NCBI GenBank assembly: GCA_009760855.2
Contig: WPIO01000191.1
Coordinates: 1 to 27,500, forward strand
Direction of reading: 5' to 3'
Length of the DNA stretch: 27,500 nt
DNA from: Cristatella mucedo
Lineage: Eukaryota > Bryozoa > Phylactolaemata > Cristatellidae
Shown: positions 1 to 10,464 of the stretch, one piece after another
Layout: every line of letters starts with the position of its first letter
How positions within the stretch are numbered: position 1 is the first letter of the stretch
Notes under the pieces: model-generated
The model's database searches: none
Seen by the model: only the letters and a program-made list of their open reading frames with translations
What the model was told of the DNA's origin: nothing
Made by a program: the position numbers and the translations under genes

Positions 1-173
1 GATGAAGTAGTTACAAAAAGAGTTTGAGCTAGATCTGTATAGAAAGGACGCGTTACAAAACGAAAAAGTCCTGTTTACTGAATGTAATTCTCTCTGAACA
101 AAATTCTCTTTAATATCATTTATCCCCAAAAACGCCCGGTTGTTTTCAATAAGACATATTAACAATAGTATGT

Positions 174-446
174 TTAGTGCTCAAACTCCATACGGATCTT
201 AGCTCTTATCTTTTTATCTTGCATCTCTTCAACAGGTTTTAGTAAATATCTAACGTTGTTGTCCGAAGTTATATAATTTTTCTGTTCTCCAACTTTCTAT
301 ATATTTTTATCTCAGTTTCTTTTACTGATTCTTTTTTTATGCCTTCGAGGTTCTTCACCAATTGATCTTGTAATGCTATTATTTAAATAATCAATAATCT
401 TTGGAAATGATAAATCCATCTTTATTTTAGGGTAATCTCCATTATT
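174..446 (-). pseudogene. Possible decayed coding segment, Lys/Arg-rich, unknown function
   Basis: One minus-strand frame runs about 90 codons with only two internal stops before a TAA at 174-176, fewer than expected for AT-rich DNA. The translation is hydrophilic and basic, with a stretch resembling DLSFPKIIDYLNNSI followed by Lys/Arg clusters. There is no ATG at a convincing place and no domain I recognise. The opposite strand is not open. It could be the remnant of a virus-like gene, in keeping with the minus-strand orientation of the other left-arm remnants, or a chance frame. Confidence 0.25.
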
Positions 447-467
447 AATGTTCTAATTCCTTCTCAT

Positions 468-702
468 ACTGTGCAATAAAGGTCTTTCTGCTACAGTCTA
501 TTCATTTCTTTCAACAAGGCAACACTCTTTTTACTACTAGCTTCTATAAATTGGGTTATGTCTTTTCATTTCTTCATGATCTCACTTTAAACCAGTTCCC
601 AGGGATCTACTGTATCTTGTCTTTGTGCCACTTCAATAAACTTTTTGTTATGTAAATCTGTTAAGCTTGCGGGTCTTCTTGAGAGACTTGTGTTTATTGT
701 TC
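468..702 (-). pseudogene. Possible decayed coding segment, unknown function
   Basis: A minus-strand frame of about 78 codons reads as a plausible soluble helical protein, including a stretch like LHNKKFIEVAQRQDTVDPWE and a Ser/Lys-rich helix. It contains four stops (TAA, TGA, TAG, TGA) and no indel is needed. Four stops in 78 codons is close to background, so the call rests only on the look of the translation. It lies just upstream (minus strand) of the 174-446 segment but in another frame, so the two could be parts of one broken gene. No family recognised. Confidence 0.2.
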
Positions 703-3598
703 GAGGTCTTTATATCTGCTAGGCAACATCAATACACTCAAGCATATTTTTCTCCAGAATCATTTGGCATATATACAAATGTCAGCTTGAGACTGTCATT
801 AGTTTAGCTGTATCAAATGAGTAACCTTTTGGAATTACTTCGGTCTGGCTTAATATGACTATAGCAGCTCTGGATTAATCCTTCCTTTTTCTTCATTTAC
901 GAGTTAAAAATGACATTCTATAGGAAATGGAAATATTGTCTGTGAAAGGCTGTTCGAGCAACAGTTACGCGAATGAATACTTAGAGTCAGGTCATCCAGT
1001 TCGAAAGGTTTTGGTGAAGAAATCAAGTTTTAAAGTATGAATGCGTTCGATATGTGTGATTAGATGGTACAGAGACAGATTGATTGTGGCATTTTAAGAG
1101 ACACCAAAAATATCTTTGCGCAGATTGTTATATGGAAGGAGATAAATATTCGAAACAAAGACCATACAAATAAGTATCATTGCGCCCTGTAGCAAAAAAC
1201 CACTTTAAAAGAAGGGTTGTTCTGAGGTTTCTGCATTCATCATTGTTTGAACACGAATCAATTAATGCACCCAATAGACAAAACACTCTTCCAGATTAGT
1301 AAACGCAAGCGTAACGCAACTAAAAACTAAGAATAGAATGCATTAACTTGGTCATGTGTACTTCTCAGGTACTTATATACGAAATTAACGATTAACACGC
1401 AATTTCTAGGTTATACAGTATAGTTTATTTCATAATAATCAAACAGGCAATCTATTAAAAAAGCGTTAAAGTTAAAATCTGACCAGTAGAAGAGTATTAA
1501 GCTCTTATATCGCCAGGACTATTGTTGTTTGTATCGCTGCTAGGTTTAATTGGTATACAATTAGAAACCAACTACCATCACTAAGATGATATAGCCGATG
1601 GGTATTTTATTTTGCCGAAGAGGGTATGCGAGAGAAAAAGAATATTAAAGAAAGATGTTCATCGCTCTAGGATTAAAGAGGTAAGTACGAAATTCTGTTA
1701 ATTTTTAACAGTTCATCAACATCTGACTTTGTCGCAGAATCTGAGAGAGGTAACAGGTTCAGCAACGTAATTATAGAGTTATGGAAAAAGTTATTATTCA
1801 TATTCAAATTTGTTGTAGCAGGATTATTCTTCAGTAACACATCTCGCTTCAACACCTCCATTAAGTTACAAAAAATTCAGGAAGGAGAGCGGTTGGTAGT
1901 TTAGTAGAATTCAATAGTGTAGAGTAATGCAAAACTATTATTAAACTCCAGTCATGTATCTCCAGAATTGTCTGGACATATAACTGAGAGTACGTGAGCT
2001 ATTACATTAGACTAAGATCTGGGATGGACTTAACTCGGGAGCAAGCTGTGTAATTGGGCCTTTTCTAGTAAAATTTAAGAGAAGTGCCACTATTTTACAA
2101 TAAAAGTGTGCTCGGACATATGCATACTGTGTTACAGCCATCACCAATCACGCACAGGATCTCGCCTCATAGTAATAATTCTAATTTCGGCCATTTAGCA
2201 TCCGAAGATCGTACGAATTCCGAATAGAACCATTGTATTCTACTCACGCAGTCATCACAATGATGTCTTCGACTCATCTAGCAGTATATTCACTAATTAA
2301 AATCTCGATACTATCTAACACTATCTGGTAACAATGAGAGGACCTATTCTAGAAAATCTCCCGCCAAGGACCATCTATCCTTTCTCTCTACTACTCGCAA
2401 TCAAACATCTGGTATATAAAAAAAAAACAAAATTACTTATATGCATAAACAATTGTCTTGCTTGTTATTAAAGCTACAATACTGGACTATTAAGTTCAAA
2501 TTCAAAACGAAATACTTTTCATCTTTAAGTAAAAGCATAAAATTGGTCTCCTATTAGGAAGTATCCAAATCAGTATAGGAATTCTACTTCCAGCCGTACA
2601 TATATCTGACGGGTGTTGTCTTCACGCAATTAACCCAGGGAACAAGAAAATCTCAAACTCAGAGTAAAAAGCATACTAAGTTTAAAACATGCAGCCTAGT
2701 AAACAAGCGCAAGGATATTGGTTTAGATATGAAAGTCGTCAATGATATTCCTGCTCATAAGCATTGTATAACTAAGTATTGTTATCTATTTTCATCAGGG
2801 GCATATCTAGTAAACACCAGTCACACCTAAAAGCAATGCGTTGCATTATCAAGTTCATTTAAGTTCATTCTAAAAAACTTACGCAGCAATAGGTTCAAAT
2901 ACGTGCCACAACGCCATTGGGAATCTTTACTAGAATTATTAGCAATGTAATTTTTGTTTTATATTTGAATTAGTCTATATCGAGTTTCGAATTGATCTCC
3001 AAATTACTAGATCAGCCCAAGCAACTGAATAAACCTCCGAGCCTCCAATATTCATGACCTGATTTTTCCAGCTCATCTGAACCTGCACGCCAAAAAAATT
3101 ATTCAAGTATGATTTCTAAAAATAAGATTAGTAACTGCAGTTCCATTCGTACAAACACAATGTTACCTTACTGCGGTTTAAAGGTGACCATTGCTAGAAT
3201 AAAGTCGACAGTGTTCTCACAGAAAGTAATAATGAATCTCTGTTTGTAGCACCCCCCTTACCTGGATTGGCGTTGGTATTGAGAGTTGAACTAGTACATC
3301 TAGTTTGAAGTGATTCTTAAAGGTTCTCATTGTTATGGGGATACAACATTGCATGGATAAGCGATTAACATCAGGGGAAGAGTTTCACCAACTGGCTCTG
3401 TAAACTTCTTAATCCAAGAACGCTTTCTGACTGAGTAAAATCTAGAAGCGATAGACATTGTCCGTGTAGGTAAATACGTCTACAACAGTAGATATTGCCT
3501 TTAACATAGACAAGCACATCACATTTTGTAATATCACAATGATATATGTGCAGGATTTCGGTATAATCATTATATTGTGTGTGTTTGTGCACAACAGA

Positions 3599-3937
3599 TC
3601 AACCACCTAATTTATCAATATATTTTACAGTAGAGTCTAGGATATTTAGGACCTTGGTGAATTGGTTAGTGTATATTTTCATAAGTCTGACTCTGTAATT
3701 AAGTTAATTTCTTTGCTCTTCACTGGCAACATCAGCAAGCGCTCTTTGAATACTTCTTTAGGACTAACCACAAGGAACCAGCCGTTCATTTGACACTAAA
3801 TCGTTAAACACATTCCAAAGGTCCTTCATAGCAGCACCAGCAACACCTCTAGATGTACGGAATTAGTATTGGCACAGTCCTGAGCGACAGTCATAACCAG
3901 CATCAAAACCTTCACCAACTCGTGTCATCTCGTCGAA
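3599..3937 (-). pseudogene. Possible decayed coding segment, unknown function
   Basis: A 113-codon minus-strand frame has four internal stops and ends at a TGA (3599-3601). The translation is low in Asn/Ile compared with random AT-rich sequence and contains a stretch like RGVAGAAMKDLWNVFNDLVS, followed by a probable amphipathic helix. This part of the window is less AT-rich than its surroundings. No domain was recognised. It may be a decayed virion protein of the element or unrelated sequence; stop density alone does not settle it. Confidence 0.2.
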
Positions 3938-4840
3938 ATGGGATATTAGAAGGATCTTATTAATATCTGCACAAAAGCAGACAATACTTGAAGGGGGAGG
4001 AGATGCTTAAAAGTCCTGCCATTATCTGAGTAAGACACTTCGAAAGACCTCTTCCGTAGACAAAAGCCAATAGTCTAGAAGAGCCGCACAGAAGCAGTTT
4101 TGGACTAACAACTAAGCAATGCTGCGATATCAGATCATCAAACGAAGTGGCTGACATCTTTCTTCCATCCAGTGCAGGGTCCTTCTGTTTTCGGTTGTAG
4201 TCATTTTGGATATGTAGGGTGGCCCATAAGAGGTTGGTTGATGACACTCCAGGGCCTTGCTTTTCAATTAATAGCTTTATATCTTCAGACCAGGTCTGAT
4301 TCTCATCGAACTAACATCCAATGCTCCAGCACTGTAACACCATACTAGCAGGCGAACGAGTATCGTAGCAGCGCTGCAACAATTTCACCAGCAGCTTTGA
4401 ACTGCAATTGCTTGAAGCAGCAGATAGATCTGACAGGCACGTAGCGCAAAGTTGTTGCCTCGCACGAACACGCGAATTAAATGTTTCTGCAATTCTATCC
4501 AGTCTCATTACCATTACTCTGACAACTCCTGTATTGAAATGCTATCTGTAATGGAGGAAACTTGGATCGCTAATCAGTATGGTGTAACGGGGTTGTCTGC
4601 ACCTTGCCATCTGGTCTATATAAAAAAGTAAAAAATGTTCAATTTCTATTCGAATCGTATAAACCGCACCAAAGGTGTTTCATATATCCGCCATATCCAT
4701 AGCATGGCAGCAGGACATAATTGAGGAAGCAGCAGATTTCTCTTTTATAACGTTTTCTATTTCTTTGGTATGCCTAGGACATTTTCTTCTTTAACGTTTC
4801 TGAATAATCCTCCTGTCGCAGAATGCCGTAATCTTTACCT

Positions 4841-5020
4841 CTATATTTCTTTTCTTAGGTTTACGAGTAGTGTGTTAAGCATAGCGCGTTTTATCTCGAA
4901 GACAATCTCTTTAAGCTGCATCATACTTCTTTCTTCTTTTTTCTAATCAATGATGATATTCTTTTCTTTCTTCTTCCCTTCAGATTTATCATCATATCTG
5001 TACGCTGAGTTAGCAACTCC
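4841..5020 (-). pseudogene. Possible decayed Lys/Glu-rich segment
   Basis: About 60 minus-strand codons in one frame with a single internal TAG before the closing TAG at 4841-4843. The translation is strongly charged (runs of Lys and Glu), then has a hydrophobic helix near MQLKEIVFEIKRAMLN. It follows the hydrophobic segment at 5014-5228 in another frame, so the two may be one gene broken by an indel near 5,015. The base composition (polypurine on the minus strand) makes Lys/Glu-rich chance translations likely, so confidence is low. Confidence 0.22.
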
Positions 5021-5228
5021 TGGTCAATCTTTCTTTTCGTTCTTGTAATTCAGTTAATTTCTAGCGATCATGCATCTCATACGTTGTTCAGGCAATGTTC
5101 ATGCTAAGTCCAGTTAGTCCAGTAAGCACAGGTGCTGCTACCAACACCAGCAATAATCTTGTCAGTATACCAGATCGTGATTTTTTACCAGTTATACTAC
5201 CATGACCAATTTTAGCATAGCTACCCAT
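5014..5228 (-). pseudogene. Possible decayed small membrane-active protein
   Basis: The frame starts at ATG 5226-5228 and reads a basic, Gly/Ser-rich N-terminus of about 20 residues. A hydrophobic segment follows (residues about 21-46, with LLLVLVAAPVLTG), long enough to span a membrane. A TGA comes after codon 46, and the same frame continues with a charged helix and one more stop. Small proteins with a basic head and a Gly/Ala-rich hydrophobic stretch occur among Polinton and adintovirus virion genes, but that comparison is inference. No specific family can be named. Confidence 0.25.
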
Positions 5229-8109
5229 CCTAATTATTTGAATTCTATTGGGAACTATAATATCACTTATAAGTCTACATGTTTCCGTTGTCTCATATGA
5301 AGCTTATTTTAAAGTTGCTATCCAAATCGTGTCTAGTGGTAGAAATAGCACATTGTTTTAAATGAGTCACTATTTGAACCGCGGAACCAAATCATTAGTA
5401 TTGATTACAAAAATGAACGAAGATTGAGTTACGGTCTATTGTTTATTACAATTCATTCTGTTAACAAGATCGCAGGCACACTATAAAATATCCGCCATCT
5501 CTAGATGTTCCACGTTTAGATAATCCTAGCTGGTTTAAAAGCTTTTATTTGAGTCACTGGTTGTACCTTGTCGTTTTGAGTTAAACCCATAGTATCATTT
5601 GAATTATCCATGAATCCAGTATAAACATACAACCAAAAACTGATTTAATTTTGTCATCAACTATCAAACCACTGAAAGGACGTATACAACCTTTACATGT
5701 TCTCAGGAATTTAAAAGCTTCCATAACTTAATCAGTTTCTGTTAATCTAGCTACAATTCCAACACTATGATAGTATCCGGCAGGAATTAGAAACTCTGGA
5801 AGTGGCGTGATGCTGTTTTTTTAAACTATGATGGCATTATATCTTAATATTTTAATTTGGTTTTTTGGATAACTAAACATTCAAGTCTTCGCACTCGCAA
5901 CCCGTTTTTTATATTCTGCCCCAAATTTTATTTATTGGTGAACTAGAGTTTGGAGTCAGAACTAGTCGTCCAGTTATTCTGATTAGACATTCTTTATATT
6001 ATTTTGAAATTTGTCGTATTGTAGCAACAACTCAGTACCACCTCTAATAAGTTTATTAAGTTTCATTGTGATCTGTTGGATTTATTTTTATAGAGCTAAT
6101 AGCCGGTCGAGTCCCTCTGTACGGTAAAATAAGACATTGGAATGCTGCCATCTACTTTCTCCGGATTTATAGTCGATCAGGTATCTTATTATATACAAAG
6201 ATGATGATGTTATAAAAACCGTATTTTAGTCAACATAAGTCATGTTGGATTAACAAGATCCCGGCAGGTCAAACCACTTATCCATTTACGCCGATGCAGG
6301 CCTGGCATTTTATGTTACAGAGCCTTTTAGAGTGCAGAGAGTAATACGCTTTTTGCTACAGCTTCATATGGAGTTCCACCACCATGGCAGGATCGAACGA
6401 ACTACTTATTTGAACGTAAACAAGGCGACGCCACCAATGAATTTATTATTCCACCCGGCATTACTTCCAAGATTAATAAAATGTAATCATTTAAACTAGC
6501 ATAATTATTTATATCACCAGTCAAACACTCTGAAACTTATTCACCACTGACACTCCTGCGACAATATGAGCGCCAGCGCTGATAAAGCAGTATTAGAGTA
6601 TTAACAATTTTATTCTATCGAATATCTCAGCAATCTCACGTAGCTGATGAGGATTGTATAACCTGAGTTATACCAAAGAAATTTTTATCATTGAATATAT
6701 TAATACTACCGTGTGTAGTATAAGTAAAGTTAACATCTTCGCAAGCCTTATTTTGTTTAACCAGAATCTGACATCTAATAGTTGTTGAACAGGTTGAATC
6801 AGAAATAGTAGTTACGAGTGATTTATAGACATTCGTTATATTATGTCAAAACTTCTGATTACTAACAGCTAGTTGTGCTGCGAAACCAAAATCCTAGAAA
6901 CTTTTCAAATTTTGTCGGTGTAATTTATCAAATATCAGGAAATAATTCTCCACAATATTGTGATATAAAGAGTGGTGGCTCAGTACTACCATTTGGTTCC
7001 ACAATGGATTAAAATAGTAAGCCCCCAAACTTCTAAGTGCTTGTGTTTCCGATATTATTTATGTAACTATGTTCCACTAGCAACCAAAGTACAGTTATAA
7101 AATTAATTCAAGTCAAAACAAAAACTTCATTGCTGATAGTATTTTCTCAGGATCTACAACTCTTGTGGTACTGCTTTAAGGAGCTGCAGTATAATGGAGC
7201 TAGTGGAGTGTTTTATAGTGTTTAAACTAGTTCAGTAATCCAAGTAATGGAGCTATGGGTAGACGTTAGACTTAGTGCAGCAAAGGTAAACCACACGGGC
7301 AGCATAGTATCCAAGCAGTTGAAGTGCACAGTATCAACTACCTAAAAACACAACGCTATCATCTCAGAGTAATTTACAAAGAAGTGATATTAATTTATAT
7401 CACAATCCAATCATTTCATCATCAAACACAGCTGCATTACTCTCCGGGGAATCCTTACTCATTCTATCAGATTCACCTGACGCTTGTAAACGAAAGTATT
7501 ATTTGCCAGGATGTTATATTGTTAATAGAATAGTTCAACAGACGTATTTAAAAACATACCTTAAATTTTATTCTGAGGTCTGCTATTGGGTTGTTGATGT
7601 TTACGCTAAATAGGATTAGTAGTTCCAGTTATGTTAAACATATCCGTCCGAACCTCAATGGTATTCTGTTGATTGACGCTCAACATTCTTTAGAAGACCT
7701 AGCTACGCCAAGAGATCTGACATTTCTATAATAATATAAAGTTATTAAGTTTTAGCAACATATGACTTTGGAACTTTTCTAGACTTGCAAGGTAATCACA
7801 GCAGCCCTAAGAGAATTTACTACGCCAGTATTTCATAGCAGCAGCTCGCGAATCCACTATTCAATCTCTATCAAAGACTTCATAATCATTCTTTACAACT
7901 AGTGGGGATAATTTCTATCCTTGCCAAGTTTTGGTTTAAATAATCTAAAACTCCTTTGTCCTTCACACTTCTTTTTTTTTTCTTCTGTTTTGTCCAGCTT
8001 GAAATACATTGGAAGTTTTCCTCACTAAGTTTTTCAACAATCTTTGTTACTAGGTTAGACTACTTCCAACGTCTTTGCTCCAATAATAAAAGGTGAGTAA
8101 ATCTTTGTT

Positions 8110-8274
8110 CTAGAATTTTTGTTCTGCTTTACTTATTTCATCTTTTTGTTCAACATCTCTAAAATAGTTCTGTGCATATTTTAGGACACCATGAGCAGTC
8201 TGTTCTAGTTCTTTTTCAGCAGCATACATTTTTTCATTAGAAAGTTTTAGTCCTAGCTCATATAACTTTAAATC
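8110..8274 (-). pseudogene. Coiled-coil coding fragment, unknown protein
   Basis: About 54 uninterrupted minus-strand codons, closed by TAG at 8110-8112 and preceded immediately upstream by an in-frame TAA. The translation is a continuous charged helix with heptad-like spacing (for example EKMYAAEKELEQTAHGVLKY then DVEQKDEISKAEQK), typical of a coiled coil. There is no start codon at the 5' end (first Met at about codon 16), so it is a fragment if real. Function unknown. It lies about 1.1 kb downstream, on the same strand, of the P-loop remnant. Confidence 0.25.
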
Positions 8275-9386
8275 TTATTTGTACTATCCATCTCATTGTA
8301 TATTCTTGTCACATAATTTGTAGATATCCCCTCTTTTTAACTATTCTATTATTAGCGTTGATCGTAATTGTTACGTACAAAACAGATCTTTTTGGTCAGG
8401 CTGAGCGCCGGGAGTGCCAGTAGAGTAGCATATTATCTAACTTTCGCTGAACAACCTGTTTTAGAGCATCAATAGCTTAGCGTATTTCTGAGTTGCTTGC
8501 ATTGTCTTTGCTGATGGGCTACAGTATCGCTAGTTTTTAGCTTTCCTCACTAACAGCTATTCTGACGCTTTTTGAATTAGTGCTAGATATGGTCTGGTTT
8601 TGTCGACAAAAACTGTCTTAAGTGTACTTGTTTCTATGTTGTAACCAAGTTTAGGTTTCGGACTTTTCTTTAAGTTTGTCTCAAGAACTTTCTGAGGTAT
8701 CAGTAGATCCTTGTGTCTTGCTCTTTAGTCTATGTTCAGCAGCCTCTCTAAGCTATTTCGGATTTGTTTTTGTCTTTGCTCTTATTTTTGTATATCGCAC
8801 AGAATGTGTTCTAGAATGTTCGCATCTCTTAGATTTTGCAGTTTTGCAGTTTTGATTCATAATCAAGTGCTCAAAGGCTTCCGGTGACCTACCTTTGTAA
8901 GGCTTTTTACCACTTGAGTAAATTTTCAAAACATAAGAATTAAGAAAATATCATAATTGATTCCCTCGAACGTTCAACAGACAAATTTCCTTTGATTGCA
9001 GTCCGTTCGTTAGCTTCACGCAAATATCCAAAACGCGGTCTAGTGCAAGAGGTACCATCTCTAAAGGTTTCGGTTATCAATTCTCCGTATCATCACGGAT
9101 ATACTCAATTGTCAGCTTGTGTTTGCTTAAAGATTACTATTAAATTTAAGTGTTTCTAATTTCTCTCCTAGGTACTATGTGAACAAGCCCTGAGCAAGAT
9201 AGAAAATGTTTAAAACCTTCTGTCTTTCCGTTTGAAATAGTCTAATTTCTTTGTACTGATCCTCAGTCACTTAAATCATCAGTACAACGAGCCAATTCTT
9301 GAAGTCTTTATACGAGTCTACCTTATGGAATAGCATCCATTCCATTCACCCTATGAGTAAGCTTGTTTTTTTGTCACTGACATAAG

Positions 9387-9575
9387 TCAACGATACAAAT
9401 TTTGATCTAAACTTGAAGCAATAATTGTACAAAGCTGTATAATTAACCAGTCATAAAATATCCAATTCATTATGAGTTGTGATTTACCTGACCGCGTGGA
9501 GCCTAAAACTAAGCAGCCAATTGCGAAGCATTTGGAAGGTTCTTTAAGACCAGTATCCAAGCTTGCGGCCACCAA
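9387..9575 (-). pseudogene. P-loop remnant, possibly packaging ATPase (FtsK/HerA, A32-like)
   Basis: A 62-codon minus-strand open frame contains a hydrophobic strand followed by a Walker A-type loop, VLGSTRSGKSQL (pattern GxxxxGKS), at about residues 27-38, then a helix-like run. That is the arrangement in virion DNA-packaging ATPases of Polintons and adintoviruses, which energise genome loading into the capsid. No Walker B or later conserved segment could be traced downstream, where frames break up. A GxxxxGKS match alone can arise by chance in a window this size. The strand-loop-helix context and the neighbouring viral remnants raise the odds. The element's other recognisable remnants (9643 onward) are on the opposite strand, divergent from it. 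Confidence 0.35.
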
Positions 9576-9642
9576 AATTCAAAAGCCTCTCCGGACTCCG
9601 AAAAGACATTTCCCTATACTAAAAAAGTTTTTATATTTAGAA

Positions 9643-9771
9643 ATGGAAATTTACTGCTTGAAATGTAAGAAGGACAACAGATCGCATCCCAGAGGAGATA
9701 TGAGTGATTAGTACAAAGAGGGTCTGGTGAGGATTATGATTAAAGATTTGTGTGATGGTGTGAAAAAGTAA
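9643..9771 (+). pseudogene. Small zinc-ribbon protein remnant (DUF5679-like)
   Basis: The frame from ATG 9643 to TAA 9769-9771 (42 codons) carries one internal TAG (9709-9711). It begins MEIYCLKCKKD, with a CxxC knuckle, and after the stop continues in the same frame as RIMIKDLC. This resembles small zinc ribbons of large and midsize DNA viruses (DUF5679 type), which have an N-terminal YCxKC, a basic middle, and an M-I-K-G-x-C-x-x-C-G-type C-terminal knuckle. The last Cys is not preserved. Its role in the family is unknown. The frame is also open upstream of this ATG from 9472, but that part is antisense to the P-loop remnant and is probably not coding. Family call from memory; moderate to low certainty. 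Confidence 0.4.
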
Positions 9772-10001
9772 AATGTCAAAGATTGTTAGGCTAGAGTGTG
9801 GGTGACAAGAGTTCTAGGCTCATGGTAAAAAGTGAGAGACCACTGGAGTTCTTGTGGATTGGCTTGAGTGGTGACGCTGAGGGTATAAAGAACAAATACT
9901 TTGTCTGAATAAGAAAACAGATCATGATCAACAGTTTTAAAAAAAGTAGAAAGTAAACACGAATGACTCGAAATAAATAACTATGTGAAAGAATTAGAGT
10001 A

Positions 10002-10290
10002 GATATAAAAAAGTTCAGAGGCGTGTTGAAGGATGAATTAATTTCTCCACAAGAGAATGACGTGCATTATTGCAAAATATGGTAAATCAGATTTGAACTT
10101 ATCATTGGGTAGCTCTTAAAGAAATTGGGACGATGTTTCTTTTGATTCTTCGGTGCCTCCTCCCATGATAGAAGGATTAATTATTTTGGAGTCTACACCA
10201 GTTTCGAGAATTTCAAGCGGCAACAAGTTTAATCACACGGATTGTGGATTGAGTGCTAATCTTCCTTAAAAACTAATGGAATTTGTCGAC
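10002..10290 (+). pseudogene. Decayed adenain-like cysteine protease (Polinton/adintovirus PRO)
   Basis: Polinton and adintovirus proteases belong to the adenovirus protease family (C5) and mature the virion. Four family hallmarks appear in order. KFRGVLKDEL starts near 10,002. HWVALKE, with the catalytic His, is at about 10,103. VSFDS followed by Pro-rich PPPM, with the catalytic Asp, is at about 10,141. TDCGL, with the catalytic Cys, is at about 10,237-10,251. The spacings (about 33, 13 and 33 residues) fit the family. The last two share one frame with each other and with the upstream zinc-ribbon remnant; the first two lie in other frames, so at least two indels have occurred, and there are in-frame stops (for example after YCKIW). 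It is not functional. This is the best-supported gene identity left of 17 kb. Confidence 0.6.
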
Positions 10291-10464
10291 TTTGGTACAG
10301 TCAGCAATAGTAAATTGAATTTAAACAAAAAATATTTCCAGCTATATAGAATGGAAATCAAGAAAGAATTTGTAATCCTCAAAATTCTGCGTTATTACCC
10401 TAAGAAGCCCTGCGACACAACGCATGTTGAAGAGAAAATGTCAAAGATTCAAACCTTATCCTAG
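10276..10464 (+). CDS. Small open frame directly after the protease remnant, unknown
   Basis: An uninterrupted 62-codon frame from ATG 10276 to a TAG at 10462-10464, on the same strand as the protease remnant and starting just before or at its expected end. It shares the protease's final frame, from which it is separated by a TAA at 10267-10269. The product would be basic and Lys/Asn-rich (for example LNLNKKYFQLYRMEIKKEF), with no motif I recognise. It may be part of the decayed gene block or a chance frame. Confidence 0.22.
   Translation: MEFVDFGTVSNSKLNLNKKYFQLYRMEIKKEFVILKILRYYPKKPCDTTHVEEKMSKIQTLS

Larger units (their letters stand above)
1..9386. other. AT-rich decayed left arm, no intact gene
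   Basis: Long AT-rich stretch. Open frames are short (about 95 codons at most) and none gives a recognised full domain. Patches of protein-like translation occur mainly on the minus strand; the better ones are listed separately (174-446, 468-702, 3599-3937, 4841-5020, 5014-5228, 8110-8274). Other short open frames, such as 1673-1861, 3371-3592, 3960-4247 and 4311-4514 (all minus), show no motif I know. Because an AT-rich sequence has a stop about every 14 codons by chance (hand estimate), most patches are weak evidence alone. Reading this as the decayed arm of the viral element to its right is inference from the protease and zinc-ribbon remnants near 9.6-10.3 kb. No terminal inverted repeat was seen. 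Confidence 0.5.

Noticed and set aside
4008-4034. YSDNGRTFK on the minus strand, like the second Asp motif of a retrovirus-type integrase
   Set aside because: Isolated: no zinc-binding HHCC region, first Asp or Glu motif was found in the expected places, and a competing 95-codon frame covers the site.
9472-9642. Upstream part of the 79-codon plus frame before the zinc ribbon ATG
   Set aside because: It is antisense to the P-loop remnant and has no motif; the zinc-ribbon similarity starts at the ATG at 9643.
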